From Marinobacterium aestuarii (lineage in GTDB: Bacteria; Pseudomonadota; Gammaproteobacteria; Pseudomonadales; Balneatricaceae), in contig NZ_CP015839.1 of assembly GCF_001651805.1 (NCBI RefSeq), positions 2,542,001 through 2,606,000 on the forward strand: a stretch of DNA of 64,000 nucleotides. Direction: 5' to 3'. The translations under genes were made by a program, and so were the position numbers. Within the stretch, counting starts at the first letter, position 1; every line of letters begins with the position of its first letter. Positions 35,369 through 44,801 of this stretch are shown here, one piece after another. Under the pieces are notes generated by a model. The model was not told the origin of the DNA. It saw only the letters and a list, made by a program, of their open reading frames with translations, and searched no databases.

Positions 35369-36595
35369 GTGGTTTTGAGCAGGGTGCAATCGGTAGTGGT
35401 GGGTGCGATAGAAGGGCGTGTGGGAAGCGGGGCGACATTGGTGCGCTCGGTGGCTGTGATGGCAGTACTGCTGCTCGCGGCGGGCTGCTCCACGCTGGAC
35501 GGGGCGGCACCCGGCGAGGCAGGGACGGGATCTGAGAAAACGACGCAGGCAGCGGCAGTCACTGTGGGACAGCAACCTGACATGTCGCCTCAGGCGCCCG
35601 TTCAGGTGCAGTCCGTTCAGGCTCCTTCAACTCAGGTGCCGTCCCCCAAAGTGAAGGGTGCGGCCACAGTGCCGAGTGCCCCTGGGACGCCCGCAGAACA
35701 GCAAAGGCCTGCGAAGGCATCAGCCGTGGCCGAAGTGCAGCGTCTGGCGCTGCTGCCCGCTGCCGTGCTTGAAACCTCTGGGCTGGCGCAGATAGAAGGT
35801 CGCCTCTGGACGCTCAACGACAGTGGCGATGATGCCGCTATCTATCAGCTCTCACGCGATGGTCGCGATATCGCCAAGACGCTTTATCTGGCGGGGGCGC
35901 GCAATATCGACTGGGAATCCCTGGCGGTGGATGCTGACACTTTGTATATCGCCGATTGCGGCAATAACCGGGGCCGCCGTGAAGCGCTGCAGCTCTATCG
36001 GATTGCGCTCGATGCGCTCAGCGCACCGGATGGCAGCCGAGTCGAGTATGACGTCAGCCGTTTTCGCTACGGTCAGCGGCTTGAAGTGAAGGCATCGGGC
36101 GATCATAACTTTGATTGCGAGGCCGTCACGGTGGTTGAAGACGAGCTCTGGCTGTTCAGCAAGAACCGCGGGGATGGGCATACAGAGCTGTATCGGTTAG
36201 ACAGGCGGGCACGAGAACAGGCGGTGTTTCCGCTTCGCAGCTATCCGGTCAACGGGCTGATCACGGCGGCGGACTATGATCCGGTATCCAGGCGCCTGGT
36301 ATTGCTGGGCTACAGCCGCGAACGCTTCTTTGGTCACAGCTTTATCTGGTTTATACCGTTATCTAATAACGGGAATAGCGGTCAAAAGCTGGCACCGGAC
36401 TGGAGCGGGGCGCAGCGCTACAGGCTAAGTACCTATGCTCAGTGGGAGGCTATCAGCTGGGATGGCCCCAGCAGGCTTGTACTCAGTGCCGAGCGCAGCC
36501 CCTTGTCGGACGCACAGCTGGGTGAAATTCGCCTCGATTCCCAAGGCGTGCCACAGGCGCCTGTGGCGGACCCGGACGACCCTGCACTCTGGTAG
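35369..36595 (+). CDS. lipoprotein with a predicted beta-propeller domain
   Basis: Product of about 408 residues from GTG 35369. A lipobox (LLLAAGCS; Cys near residue 40) predicts membrane anchoring, and SVAVMAVLLLAAGC is the hydrophobic core of the signal. A Gln/Pro/Thr/Ala-rich linker of about 80 residues follows. From residue 130 (ETSGLAQIEGRLWTLNDSGDD) a repeated SGL..LWTLNDSGD / LYIADCGNN / LWLFSKNRGD pattern suggests a beta-propeller like those seen in esterase/phytase-like proteins. An internal ATG at 35459 is a possible shorter start, with less of the n-region. Function unknown. Confidence 0.65.
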   Translation: MVLSRVQSVVVGAIEGRVGSGATLVRSVAVMAVLLLAAGCSTLDGAAPGEAGTGSEKTTQAAAVTVGQQPDMSPQAPVQVQSVQAPSTQVPSPKVKGAATVPSAPGTPAEQQRPAKASAVAEVQRLALLPAAVLETSGLAQIEGRLWTLNDSGDDAAIYQLSRDGRDIAKTLYLAGARNIDWESLAVDADTLYIADCGNNRGRREALQLYRIALDALSAPDGSRVEYDVSRFRYGQRLEVKASGDHNFDCEAVTVVEDELWLFSKNRGDGHTELYRLDRRAREQAVFPLRSYPVNGLITAADYDPVSRRLVLLGYSRERFFGHSFIWFIPLSNNGNSGQKLAPDWSGAQRYRLSTYAQWEAISWDGPSRLVLSAERSPLSDAQLGEIRLDSQGVPQAPVADPDDPALW

Positions 36596-36717
36596 CAAAT
36601 CCGGCGCACCATTGCGCAATCAATTGATTTATAATGGCGCCCATACGTGCTGCGGGGCAGGCCTCAGGGCTCTTGAACCGTTGGCGGAATCCCGAATCTG
36701 ACTCAAAAGCTGGTTTG

Positions 36718-38103
36718 ATGCTGCAAATCTATAACACTCTGAGCAAGGATAAAGTGCCCTTCGAGCCGATCGACGCGGGCAAAATTCGCATGTATGTCTG
36801 CGGCATCACGGTCTATGACTTCTGTCATATCGGCCATGCCCGCGTCATGGTGTCCTTCGATGTCATTACCCGGTACCTGCGCGCCCGGGGTTGGGATCTG
36901 ACCTATGTGCGCAACATCACCGATGTGGACGACAAGATCATCAAGCGTGCGGCCGAAAACGGCGAAACGCCCGAGACTCTGACCAGTCGCATGATCGAGG
37001 CCATGCACGAAGACGAAATCCGTCTGTCGGTGCTGCGTCCGGATATGGAGCCCCGTGCCACCGCCCATATAGATGATATCCTCGCGCTGGTGCAGACCCT
37101 GATCGAAAAGGGCTTTGCCTATGCGGCCAGCAATGGCGATGTCTATTATCGGGTCGAGAAATTTGAAGGCTACGGCAAGCTGACACGTCAGAACATCGAT
37201 GAATTGCGCTCCGGCAGCCGGGTCAATGTTGAGGAAGCCAAGGAAAGCCCGCTGGATTTCGTGCTCTGGAAAGCGGCCAAGCCCGGCGAGGTTAGCTGGG
37301 AGTCGCCCTGGGGGCCAGGTCGCCCGGGTTGGCATATCGAGTGCTCGGCCATGTCCAAGTGCTGCCTGGGCGATACCTTCGACATTCACGGTGGCGGCCC
37401 TGATCTGCCGTTCCCGCATCATGAAAACGAGATTGCCCAGTCGGAAGCCGCCAACGGCGTGCAGTACGTCAACACCTGGATGCATGCAGGCCCGGTACGG
37501 GTTAACAGCGAAAAAATGTCCAAGTCGCTGGGCAACTTCTTCACCATTCGTGACGTGCTTGAAAAGTATGACGCTGAAGTGGTGCGCTACTTCCTGGCCA
37601 GCGTGCATTATCGCAGCTACATCGACTACAGCGAAGACAGCCTGAAAGAAGCCCGCAGCGCGCTGGAGCGTTTCTACCAGGCGCTGGGCTCGGTGGAATG
37701 TGCCGACGCTGAGCCGGACAATGACTTCGAAGCCCGTTTCTTTGCCGCCATGGATGATGACTTCAATACACCCAAGGCACTGGCGGTGCTGTTTGAGCTG
37801 GTCAGCGAGCTGAACCGCGCGGTGCGCGAAGGCAGCCTGGAGGCCGGCAAGCTGGCGGCGCAGCTCAAGCGTCTGGGCGGCATTATAGGGCTTTTGCAAC
37901 AGAGCCCGGATGTATTTCTCAAAGGTGAAGACCGAGCGGGCGAGCTGAGTGCCGAGCAGATTGAGGCCCTGATTCTGCAGCGCAAGGATGCCCGCAGCAA
38001 TCGCGATTTTGCACTTTCGGACAAGATTCGTGATGACCTCGCGGCCCAGGGTGTCATCCTCAAGGATGATCGCTCCGGTACCAGCTGGTACCGCGAGGGC
38101 TGA
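36718..38103 (+). CDS. cysS: cysteine--tRNA ligase
   Basis: Product of 461 residues. It has the zinc-binding CGITVYDFCHIGHARV (HIGH motif inside), ECSAMSKCCLGDTFDIHGGG, HHENEIAQSEA with the remaining zinc ligands, and SEKMSKSLGNFF (KMSKS). It charges tRNA-Cys. ATG 36718 (MLQIYNTLSKDK) matches the start of other CysRS proteins; the frame is open 84 bases further upstream. Terminator at 38127. Confidence 0.96.
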   Translation: MLQIYNTLSKDKVPFEPIDAGKIRMYVCGITVYDFCHIGHARVMVSFDVITRYLRARGWDLTYVRNITDVDDKIIKRAAENGETPETLTSRMIEAMHEDEIRLSVLRPDMEPRATAHIDDILALVQTLIEKGFAYAASNGDVYYRVEKFEGYGKLTRQNIDELRSGSRVNVEEAKESPLDFVLWKAAKPGEVSWESPWGPGRPGWHIECSAMSKCCLGDTFDIHGGGPDLPFPHHENEIAQSEAANGVQYVNTWMHAGPVRVNSEKMSKSLGNFFTIRDVLEKYDAEVVRYFLASVHYRSYIDYSEDSLKEARSALERFYQALGSVECADAEPDNDFEARFFAAMDDDFNTPKALAVLFELVSELNRAVREGSLEAGKLAAQLKRLGGIIGLLQQSPDVFLKGEDRAGELSAEQIEALILQRKDARSNRDFALSDKIRDDLAAQGVILKDDRSGTSWYREG

Positions 38104-38126
38104 TATCCCTGTTGCAATGAGTGATT

Positions 38127-38150
38127 AAGGCGGCCAAGGCCGCCTTTTTT
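38127..38150 (+). terminator. terminator of cysS
   Basis: AAGGCGGC pairs with GCCGCCTT around CAAG, then TTTT. Confidence 0.85.
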
Positions 38151-38220
38151 ACATCGCTATCCGGGTGTCCTGGACGCCATATTCAGTTTTAATTCACTCA
38201 GGTTTCTTACCCTCGTGGGC

Positions 38221-38868
38221 ATGACTCTCATACTCTTCTGCAAGCGCCCGCGCCTCGGCATTGGCAAGCAACGCCTGGCGCGGGTCCTCGGCCAACAGGG
38301 CGCCTTTCGTATCGCGGATATGCTGCACCAGTGCGCGCTGGCCCAGCTCGCCAGCTGGCCCGGTCGCAGCGTGATTGCCTGCGCCGATGCCGCCGATTGC
38401 GACAGCTATCAAGCTGAACACCCCTGGCTTGATACGGTGATTGCCCAGCAGGGAGACAATCTCGGTCAGCGTATCAATCACGTGGAACGCCAGTTACGTG
38501 CAGCAGGACATGAGCGGCTGATTATCATCGGCTCGGATATGCCAGAGCAGACCCCCGATCAATTGCTGGCGGCGGCCGAAAAGCTTGCTCAGCACGACAT
38601 AGTGCTGTCTGGGGCCACCGACGGCGGCGTCACACTGATGGCGGCCGCAGTGGCCTGGCCGGATCTCGATGCACTGCCCTGGAGTACGCCGGAGCTGGGT
38701 CAGGCGCTGGTGCAGTGCTGCGAGCAGGCAGGGCTTTCGGTCGGCTGGGTGACGCCCTGTGATGATGTCGATCTGGTTGCAGACCTGCGCCGGCTGCGCG
38801 CATCTCTTGTCGATGATCCACGCGCGCCGCAACAGGCGCTACGTAAACTTATACAGGAACTTGTTTGA
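38221..38868 (+). CDS. TIGR04282-type glycosyltransferase A-fold protein (DUF2064)
   Basis: Product of 215 residues with a nucleotidyl/glycosyl-transferase A fold. Family marks are the N-terminal LILFCKRPRLGIGKQRLARVLG (Lys/Arg nucleotide loop, by position), LIIIGSDMPEQTP (the SD metal site) and LSGATDGGVTLM. The family is annotated with arsenosugar synthesis clusters, but also occurs elsewhere. Its stop overlaps the ATG of the radical SAM gene (TGATG). A GTG at 38215 is an equally possible start. First gene of a three-gene operon. Confidence 0.75.
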   Translation: MTLILFCKRPRLGIGKQRLARVLGQQGAFRIADMLHQCALAQLASWPGRSVIACADAADCDSYQAEHPWLDTVIAQQGDNLGQRINHVERQLRAAGHERLIIIGSDMPEQTPDQLLAAAEKLAQHDIVLSGATDGGVTLMAAAVAWPDLDALPWSTPELGQALVQCCEQAGLSVGWVTPCDDVDLVADLRRLRASLVDDPRAPQQALRKLIQELV

Positions 38869-39779
38869 TGGAACCTATTCGCAGTCGCGACTGGTATAGC
38901 ACTCCCGAAGGTCAGCCCCGCGGCTACATTCGCCCCCATGCGCTGCGTGAATTGTGGTTTCACACCGGTACGGCCTGCAATCTGAGCTGCCCGTTCTGTC
39001 TTGAAGGTTCAAAGCCCGGGGATAATCGCCTGCAGCTGCTGAAGCTGGTAGACGCCGAGCCCTTTATCGACGAAGCTGCCGCAATGGGCGTGGAGCAGTT
39101 TTCCTTCACCGGCGGCGAGCCTTTTCTGGCGAAGGATCTGATACGCATACTGCAACGGGCGAGCGAGGTCGCGCCCTGCCTGGTGCTGACCAATGGCACC
39201 GATGCCCTGCACAAGCGCATTGATCAGCTGGATGTACTGCGTGACTCCGCTCATCCGGTGAGCTTTCGTGTCAGTATCGATTCAATCGACCGGGGCGAAC
39301 ATGATGAGGGCAGGGGTGAGGGCAATTTCGATCGTGCCTTTGAAGGTCTGCGCCTGCTGCACGCCAGAGGCTTTCATGTATCCATAGCCCGCCACATGAA
39401 GGTGGATGAGGATACCCCAAGCGTTGCCGCTCAGTACGCCGCCTTGCTGGTAGAGCAGGGCTTGCCGGCCGATCTCACCCAGGTGGCCTTTCCCGACTTT
39501 CTCCCCCCGGGTAGTCACGCCGATGTGCCGGGCGTTACGACGCACTGCATGACCCAGTTCCAGAGTGAGGCAAGTCGGCGCAATTTCATGTGTGCCTTCA
39601 GCAAGATGGTGCTCAAGCAAAATAACCGCATGCGGGTCTATGCCTGCACCCTGGTGGATGATGATCCCGAGTACGACCTGGGCCTCACCCTGCATGAAGC
39701 TATGGAGCAGCAGGTCAGCATGAAGCATCATCGTTGTTTTTCATGTTTCCGCTATGGCTCCTCCTGCAGTGAAATCTGA
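38868..39779 (+). CDS. radical SAM enzyme with C-terminal cysteine-rich region
   Basis: Product of 303 residues. The radical SAM cluster motif CNLSCPFC (CxxxCxxC) is near residue 37, with FTGGEPFL (GGE, SAM binding) and VSIDS (substrate strand) after it. The C-terminal 100 residues add cysteines in HCMTQF, FMCAFS, YACTLVDDD and HRCFSCFRYGSSC, which could bind an auxiliary iron-sulfur cluster. It resembles neither ArsS nor a common housekeeping class that I can name. It is overlapped at both ends by the GT genes. The product is probably made by an unusual sugar or peptide modification. Confidence 0.75.
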   Translation: MEPIRSRDWYSTPEGQPRGYIRPHALRELWFHTGTACNLSCPFCLEGSKPGDNRLQLLKLVDAEPFIDEAAAMGVEQFSFTGGEPFLAKDLIRILQRASEVAPCLVLTNGTDALHKRIDQLDVLRDSAHPVSFRVSIDSIDRGEHDEGRGEGNFDRAFEGLRLLHARGFHVSIARHMKVDEDTPSVAAQYAALLVEQGLPADLTQVAFPDFLPPGSHADVPGVTTHCMTQFQSEASRRNFMCAFSKMVLKQNNRMRVYACTLVDDDPEYDLGLTLHEAMEQQVSMKHHRCFSCFRYGSSCSEI

Positions 39780-40488
39780 AGTAGGCACTCCGCCGGTTAG
39801 CGTAATTATCCCGATCGGGCCAGGCGAGACAGGGCCCTTCAGGTTGATCGAGACGCTGGATCTGTTACCTCCGAGCTGGGAGGTTATATGTGCTCTTTGT
39901 GAATCCAGAGATGATATTGCACTGCCTTTGAATAAAAGAATTTATACCGTTATCTCCGTTAAAGGCCGTGCCATCCAAATGAACACCGCGGCCCAGTTAG
40001 CACGGGGGCGGGCACTGTGGTTTTTGCATCTCGATTCTGTCCTGACGCGCGAGATGATTCATGCGCTTGAGCAGGGGCTGGCTTCAAAGTCTGATGCGCT
40101 GCATTATTTTCGGCTTGCATTCGCGAGCGATGGGGCAGGGCCCATGACACTCAATGCCAAAGGCGCCAACCTGCGTTCGGCCTGGCTGGGCATTCCCTTT
40201 GGGGATCAGGGGCTATGCCTGTCGGCCACGAACTTTCGGGCGCTGGACGGCTATTGTGAGAAGGCATCCTACGGTGAAGATCACCTGCTGGTGTGGCGCG
40301 CGCGGCAGATGGGATTAAAACTGAATGGCCTGGATGCAGAGCTCTGTACCAGTGCCCGCAAGTACCATCAGCAGGGTTGGTGGCATCTGACCCTGCTGTA
40401 TCAATGGCGCTGGATCCGACAGGCATTACCACAGTATTTGTGTTTACTGTCTGGTCAGCGCAAGCTGCGTGCGCGGCTTGGCAAGTAG
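39754..40488 (+). CDS. family 2 glycosyltransferase, TIGR04283-like
   Basis: Product of 244 residues, no transmembrane segment near the N-terminus. It starts VSVIIPIGPGETGPFRLIETL and has the DxD-like FLHLDSVL metal site and LLVWRARQMGL near the acceptor side. GT2 enzymes of this length occur with the TIGR04282 protein in operons labelled arsenosugar or mycofactocin-like. It overlaps the radical SAM gene by 26 bases. I infer that the three proteins act in one pathway. Confidence 0.7.
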   Translation: MAPPAVKSEVGTPPVSVIIPIGPGETGPFRLIETLDLLPPSWEVICALCESRDDIALPLNKRIYTVISVKGRAIQMNTAAQLARGRALWFLHLDSVLTREMIHALEQGLASKSDALHYFRLAFASDGAGPMTLNAKGANLRSAWLGIPFGDQGLCLSATNFRALDGYCEKASYGEDHLLVWRARQMGLKLNGLDAELCTSARKYHQQGWWHLTLLYQWRWIRQALPQYLCLLSGQRKLRARLGK

Positions 40489-40586
40489 CAGATAGAAAGG
40501 CCAGTCGTGGGTAAGATGCCGGTAACGGCTATCCGTCAGGTGGGATATCTACAGGGGCCTAGTCCTATCATCGCGCAGGGAGAGGC

Positions 40587-40947
40587 ATGCTATTTCTAGC
40601 CTTGTACTGCAGTGCAGTGGTCGTACTGGTTGGGCACAGGTTCAGAATAGTGCTGGGCGTTGGCGGCGCCCTGGTTGCTCATTTAATAGAGGTGTGGATC
40701 TTTGCCATTGCCTACTACTTTATGCAGGGCATCAGCGGTTGGGGGCGGTTAAAGGGCAATTTCGACGGCAGTCTGCTCGATTGCGTGTACTTTTCCTTTA
40801 CGACCTTTACCTCGCTCGGCTGTGGTGACATTCAGCCTGTCGGTTACCTGAGATTCCTGCTGAGATTTCTGACTCGGAATCGAGTCTCTTGCAGGGCTGG
40901 TACTCATCACCTGGACGGCATCTTTTCTGTTCGTGGAAATGCAGTGA
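40587..40947 (+). pseudogene. frameshifted two-helix ion channel protein (Kch-like)
   Basis: The N-terminal frame reads LFLALYCSAVVVLVGHRF, a membrane helix, and FTTFTSLGCGDIQPVGYLRFL with the K+-filter-like TSLGCGD. A one-base insertion near 40875 leads out of frame, though the other frame reads GIESLAGLVLITWTASFLFV and ends EMQ-TGA at 40945-40947, the expected second helix. Just before it a 12-base tandem duplication (CTGAGATTCCTG / CTGAGATTTCTG, 40848-40871) adds LRFL. The +0 frame continues to 41036 without homology. Probably inactive unless the shift is a sequence error. Confidence 0.75.
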
Positions 40948-41118
40948 TACTGGAAAACACGTTAGCCTTGCGCAAGGGGCCTGAAAATCGGTGCTTGCGA
41001 GAAATATCTGGGTTTGCTTGTGGAGAGTTGGGGTAGTGTTAAGTCGCCTATCGCCTGCCCTGTAACTGCTTGGCCGTAAGCGCCAGGCAGCAGGGCAGGT
41101 GAGCGAGTCCCCAGTGGC

Positions 41119-41976
41119 TTACGCCAGGTCGAGGTTATTGGCCGCTTCCAGGGTATTTTCCATCAGGCAGGCCACCGTCATCGGGCCCACACCGCCGGGC
41201 ACCGGAGTGATCCAGCCAGCGCGCTCGGCAGCCGTTTCATATTCGATATCACCCACCAGGCGGCCGTCATCCAAGCGGTTAATACCGACATCAATAACCA
41301 CAGCGCCGGGCTTGATCCATTCGCCTTTCACCAGGCCCGGTTTGCCAACGCCGACCACCACAACATCGGCGCGGCCGAGATGCTCTGCCAGGTTGTGCGT
41401 AAAGCGATGTGTCGTGGTCACGGTGCAACCGGCCAGCAGCAGCTCCAGCCCCATGGGGCGACCAACAATGTTGGATGCACCCACGACCACCGCTTCCTTG
41501 CCATGAAACTCGATACCCGTGGACTCCAGCAGATGCATGACCCCCTTGGGTGTGCAGGGGCGCAGGGCGGGCAGGCGCTGAGCCAGGCGTCCAAGGTTAA
41601 AGGGGTGGAAGCCGTCAACATCCTTGTCCGGTCGAATACGCTCCAGGATTACATTGGCATCGAGCTGCTTGGGCAGCGGCAGCTGAACCAGAATGCCATC
41701 GACCTCGCTGTTTGCGTTCAGGCTATCGACCAGCTCCAGCAGCTCCTGCTGCAAGGCGGTGGCGGGCAGATCGTAGGATAGCGACTGGATACCAACGTCC
41801 TGGCAGGCATTTTTCTTGTTGCGCACATACACGTGGGACGCGGGATCAACCCCCACCAGAACCACGGCGAGGCAGGGGGCTCGCTTGCCCGTTTCCACGC
41901 GCTTCTTTACACCCTGAGCCACTTTTTCGCGCACTTGGGCTGCAATCCGTTTGCCGTCAATTATGTTTGCAGTCAT
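41119..41976 (-). CDS. folD: bifunctional methylenetetrahydrofolate dehydrogenase/cyclohydrolase
   Basis: Product of 285 residues. Family marks are [14 protein letters not shown] (the catalytic Lys in YxxxK), [11 protein letters not shown], the NADP motif [13 protein letters not shown] and [19 protein letters not shown] near the C-terminus. It makes formyl-THF from methylene-THF in two steps. Single gene, divergent from the tRNA cluster. Confidence 0.95.
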   Translation of the reverse strand: MTANIIDGKRIAAQVREKVAQGVKKRVETGKRAPCLAVVLVGVDPASHVYVRNKKNACQDVGIQSLSYDLPATALQQELLELVDSLNANSEVDGILVQLPLPKQLDANVILERIRPDKDVDGFHPFNLGRLAQRLPALRPCTPKGVMHLLESTGIEFHGKEAVVVGASNIVGRPMGLELLLAGCTVTTTHRFTHNLAEHLGRADVVVVGVGKPGLVKGEWIKPGAVVIDVGINRLDDGRLVGDIEYETAAERAGWITPVPGGVGPMTVACLMENTLEAANNLDLA

Positions 41977-42298
41977 CGTTGGGCTGTATTCCTCGAGGCG
42001 GGTAGTAGTTAACTGGCGCGGATTTTCTCATGGTTACAGGTGTGCGGCCAAGTGGCGATTTCGCTAAATGAACCGTGACTGTTACCTTGGGCCGCTTTTG
42101 CGTGCCGGGCAGGCTCTGGCAATTGCCTGTTTGCAGCAATCGCCGCAAATTCATGGCTATTCTGTAACCAGTATGATTTTACTGAAAAAAATCCATATTT
42201 TTAGTTGACGTCCAAAAGTGTCGGCCGTAGTATATGCCGCTCCTTTAGGCAGGTCGCCGCAGTCTCGGTTGCAGCAGCTGTTTAAAGGCGGGAGCAAT
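41977..42298. promoter_or_regulatory. promoter region of the tRNA/tig cluster
   Basis: TTGACG (42205-42210) and TAGTAT (42228-42233) are spaced by 17 bases and stand 65 bases before the tRNA-Arg gene. Nothing else is seen in the 322-base gap between folD and the tRNAs. Confidence 0.6.
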
Positions 42299-42375
42299 GC
42301 GCCCGTAGCTCAATCGGATAGAGCAACGGCCTTCTAAGCCGTAGGTTGCGGGTTCGATTCCTGCCGGGCGTACCA
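42299..42375 (+). tRNA. tRNA-Arg (TCT)
   Basis: Full cloverleaf with encoded CCA. Acceptor GCGCCCG pairs with CGGGCGT; anticodon TCT in CTTCTAA; GTTCGATTC T-loop. Confidence 0.95.
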
Positions 42376-42420
42376 TTAGGTAAGTTGCTTATCCGGTAAA
42401 GTGTTAAAAGTCAGGCAGTG

Positions 42421-42496
42421 GTGGGCGTAGCTCAGTTGGTAGAGCCCCGGATTGTGATTCCGGTGGTCGTGGGTTCAAGCCCCATCGTCCACCCCA
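42421..42496 (+). tRNA. tRNA-His (GTG), copy 1
   Basis: Acceptor GTGGGCG pairs with CGTCCAC; anticodon GTG in ATTGTGATT; CCA encoded; a G at 42420 supplies the G-1. Confidence 0.95.
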
Positions 42497-42510
42497 TTCC
42501 TGATAGCTGT

Positions 42511-42595
<85 letters not shown>

Positions 42596-42615
42596 TGTTT
42601 GTCTGAAACGCTGTG

Positions 42616-42691
42616 GTGGGCGTAGCTCAGTTGGTAGAGCCCCGGATTGTGATTCCGGTGGTCGTGGGTTCAAGCCCCATCGTCCACCCCA
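42616..42691 (+). tRNA. tRNA-His (GTG), copy 2
   Basis: Identical to copy 1 over its full 76 bases. Confidence 0.95.
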
Positions 42692-42825
42692 TTCCTTGTA
42701 ACAGGCATGGATGTTCAGCGCTTCAATGAATTGCAAGATTCACAGGCAAACCGTTTCAAGGCTTGGTCTGCAGGGGTCAGTTTTTCGAATTGGTCACTAA
42801 AGCTCAGGCAGGCTTCATCGCAGTG

Positions 42826-42901
42826 GTGGGCGTAGCTCAGTTGGTAGAGCCCCGGATTGTGATTCCGGTGGTCGTGGGTTCAAGCCCCATCGTCCACCCC
42901 A
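42826..42901 (+). tRNA. tRNA-His (GTG), copy 3
   Basis: Identical to copies 1 and 2; 134 bases separate it from copy 2. Confidence 0.95.
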
Positions 42902-43006
42902 TTCCCGCACCCAGTGTCGGGACGATGATGCTAGTGCTTTGTAAAACCTGCGGTGTAACGAACAGACGCCAGTCTGCTTCAAGGTTGCCCTGCTTGTAAC
43001 GCTGTG

Positions 43007-43082
43007 GTGGGCGTAGCTCAGTTGGTAGAGCCCCGGATTGTGATTCCGGTGGTCGTGGGTTCAAGCCCCATCGTCCACCCCA
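43007..43082 (+). tRNA. tRNA-His (GTG), copy 4
   Basis: Identical to the others. Its upstream sequence ACGCTGTG matches that of copy 2, so the duplicated unit was larger than the tRNA. Confidence 0.95.
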
Positions 43083-43363
43083 TTTCTCGCTATTTTCTCT
43101 GTATCTTTCTGTTTTAATTCGTTTTTCTTGATTGAAGGCGAAATTCCTTTATGATCCTTTCCTAGTGGCGAACTCTGCTGCCTTTAATAGTATTCCGCTT
43201 GACTATTCGGGGTAACTGGCACAGAATTTCGCGCTTTAGAATTTAGGTTCTGCGGCATCCGTGCCAGGTCGGAAAGCGAGTTTACCGCCAAGCGGGTGTT
43301 TTTGGGGACGGATTCGTCCGCAGATCGCGATTAAAAAATGCTGCAAGTTTTGTGAGGAATTCC

Positions 43364-44704
43364 ATGCAAGTTTCTGTTGAAGCGACTTCGGGCCTCGAGC
43401 GTCAGATGACGATCACTGTTCCGGCCGAGCGTATCGATAATGATGTAGCCACCCGTGTGCAGGATACTGCGCGTCGCGTGCGTATCGATGGCTTTCGTCC
43501 GGGCAAGGTGCCGGTCAAAATAGTTCAGAAGCGCTACGGTGCCGGAATTCGCCAGGAAGTCCTGGGTGAAGTGGTCCAGCAGAGCTTCTACGAAGCGGCG
43601 CAGCAGGAAAAGTTGCAGCCCGCCGGCGGCCCGAATATCGAGTTCAAGAAAGACAAGGCGGGTGAAGATTTTGAATTCACCGCGACCTTTGAAGTTTATC
43701 CGGAAATCACCCTGGCTGACTTCGCCGCGGCAGAAATCAAGAAACTGAATGCCAGCGTTACCGATGCCGATCTTGAAAAAATGATCGACACCCTGCGCAA
43801 GCAGCAGGCTGAGTGGGCTCTGGTTGAGCGCGCAGCTGAAGATGGCGATCGCGTCAAGATCGACTTTGAAGGCTTTATCGATGGCGAAGCTTTCGATGGC
43901 GGCAAAGGCGAAGGCATGGACCTGGTGCTGGGCTCCAACACCATGATTCCGGGTTTCGAAACCGGCCTGGTTGGCGCCGTTGCAGGCGACGACAAGGAAC
44001 TGAACGTAACCTTCCCGGCGGATTACCAGTCCGAAAACCTGCAGGGCAAAGTAGCCCTGTTCAAGGTCAAGGTTCAGAACGTATCTGCCTCTTCACTGCC
44101 GGAGCTGAACGAAGAATTCTTCGTCAAGTTCGGTCTGGAAGGCAAGACGCTGGAAGAGTTCCAGGTTGAAGTTCGCAACAACATGGAGCGCGAGCTGAAG
44201 CAGGCGCTGAAAATGAAGCTCAAAGAGCAGCTTTTCGGCAAACTGATCAAGCTTAACGCCATTGACGTACCGAGCCCGCTGGTTGATAGCGAGATCGACA
44301 ATCTGCGCAAGCAGGCGGTACAGCAGTTCGGTGGCGGCAACGCCAACCTCGACCCCAACATGCTGCCCAAGGAACTGTTCGAAGAACAGGCCAAGCGCCG
44401 CGTTGCGATCGGTCTGCTGGTACAGGAAGTCATCAAGGCCAACGAACTGAAGGTCGATGAAGACCGCGTTCGCGCCATGGTTGAAGAGCAGGCTCAGACG
44501 TATCAGGAGCCGCAGCAGGTTATCGACTGGTACTACAGCAACAAGGAAATGCTGAACCAGATCCAGAGCCTGGCGATGGAAGATCAGGTGGTTGAACAGC
44601 TGCTCGCATCTGCTACAGTCGAAGAAGTTGAAGTCAGCTACGAAGACGCGATCAAGCCAGCTCAGCCAGAAGCTGAAGTGGCGGAAGAAGCCGCAGCTGA
44701 ATAA
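43364..44704 (+). CDS. tig: trigger factor
   Basis: Product of 446 residues. The ribosome-binding tail has GFRPGKVPVKIVQKRYG (the GFRxGKxP signature), followed by the PPIase domain (GDRVKIDFEGFIDGEAFDGG, by position about 158-177) and the helical chaperone arms. It meets nascent chains at the ribosomal exit. ATG 43364 has GTGAGG upstream. It is followed by a terminator hairpin at 44737, then clpP. Confidence 0.96.
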   Translation: MQVSVEATSGLERQMTITVPAERIDNDVATRVQDTARRVRIDGFRPGKVPVKIVQKRYGAGIRQEVLGEVVQQSFYEAAQQEKLQPAGGPNIEFKKDKAGEDFEFTATFEVYPEITLADFAAAEIKKLNASVTDADLEKMIDTLRKQQAEWALVERAAEDGDRVKIDFEGFIDGEAFDGGKGEGMDLVLGSNTMIPGFETGLVGAVAGDDKELNVTFPADYQSENLQGKVALFKVKVQNVSASSLPELNEEFFVKFGLEGKTLEEFQVEVRNNMERELKQALKMKLKEQLFGKLIKLNAIDVPSPLVDSEIDNLRKQAVQQFGGGNANLDPNMLPKELFEEQAKRRVAIGLLVQEVIKANELKVDEDRVRAMVEEQAQTYQEPQQVIDWYYSNKEMLNQIQSLAMEDQVVEQLLASATVEEVEVSYEDAIKPAQPEAEVAEEAAAE

Positions 44705-44736
44705 GGCTGCTGCAGCGACGCTCTAACGAGTCATGG

Positions 44737-44774
44737 AAAAACGACAGTTGGCTCAGGCTGACTGTCGTTTTTTT
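44737..44774 (+). terminator. terminator after tig
   Basis: AAAACGACAGT pairs with ACTGTCGTTTT across TGGCTCAGGCTG; T-run follows. Confidence 0.85.
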
Positions 44775-44801
44775 CGCTTATAAGGCTAAGGAGAGATTTG
44801 C

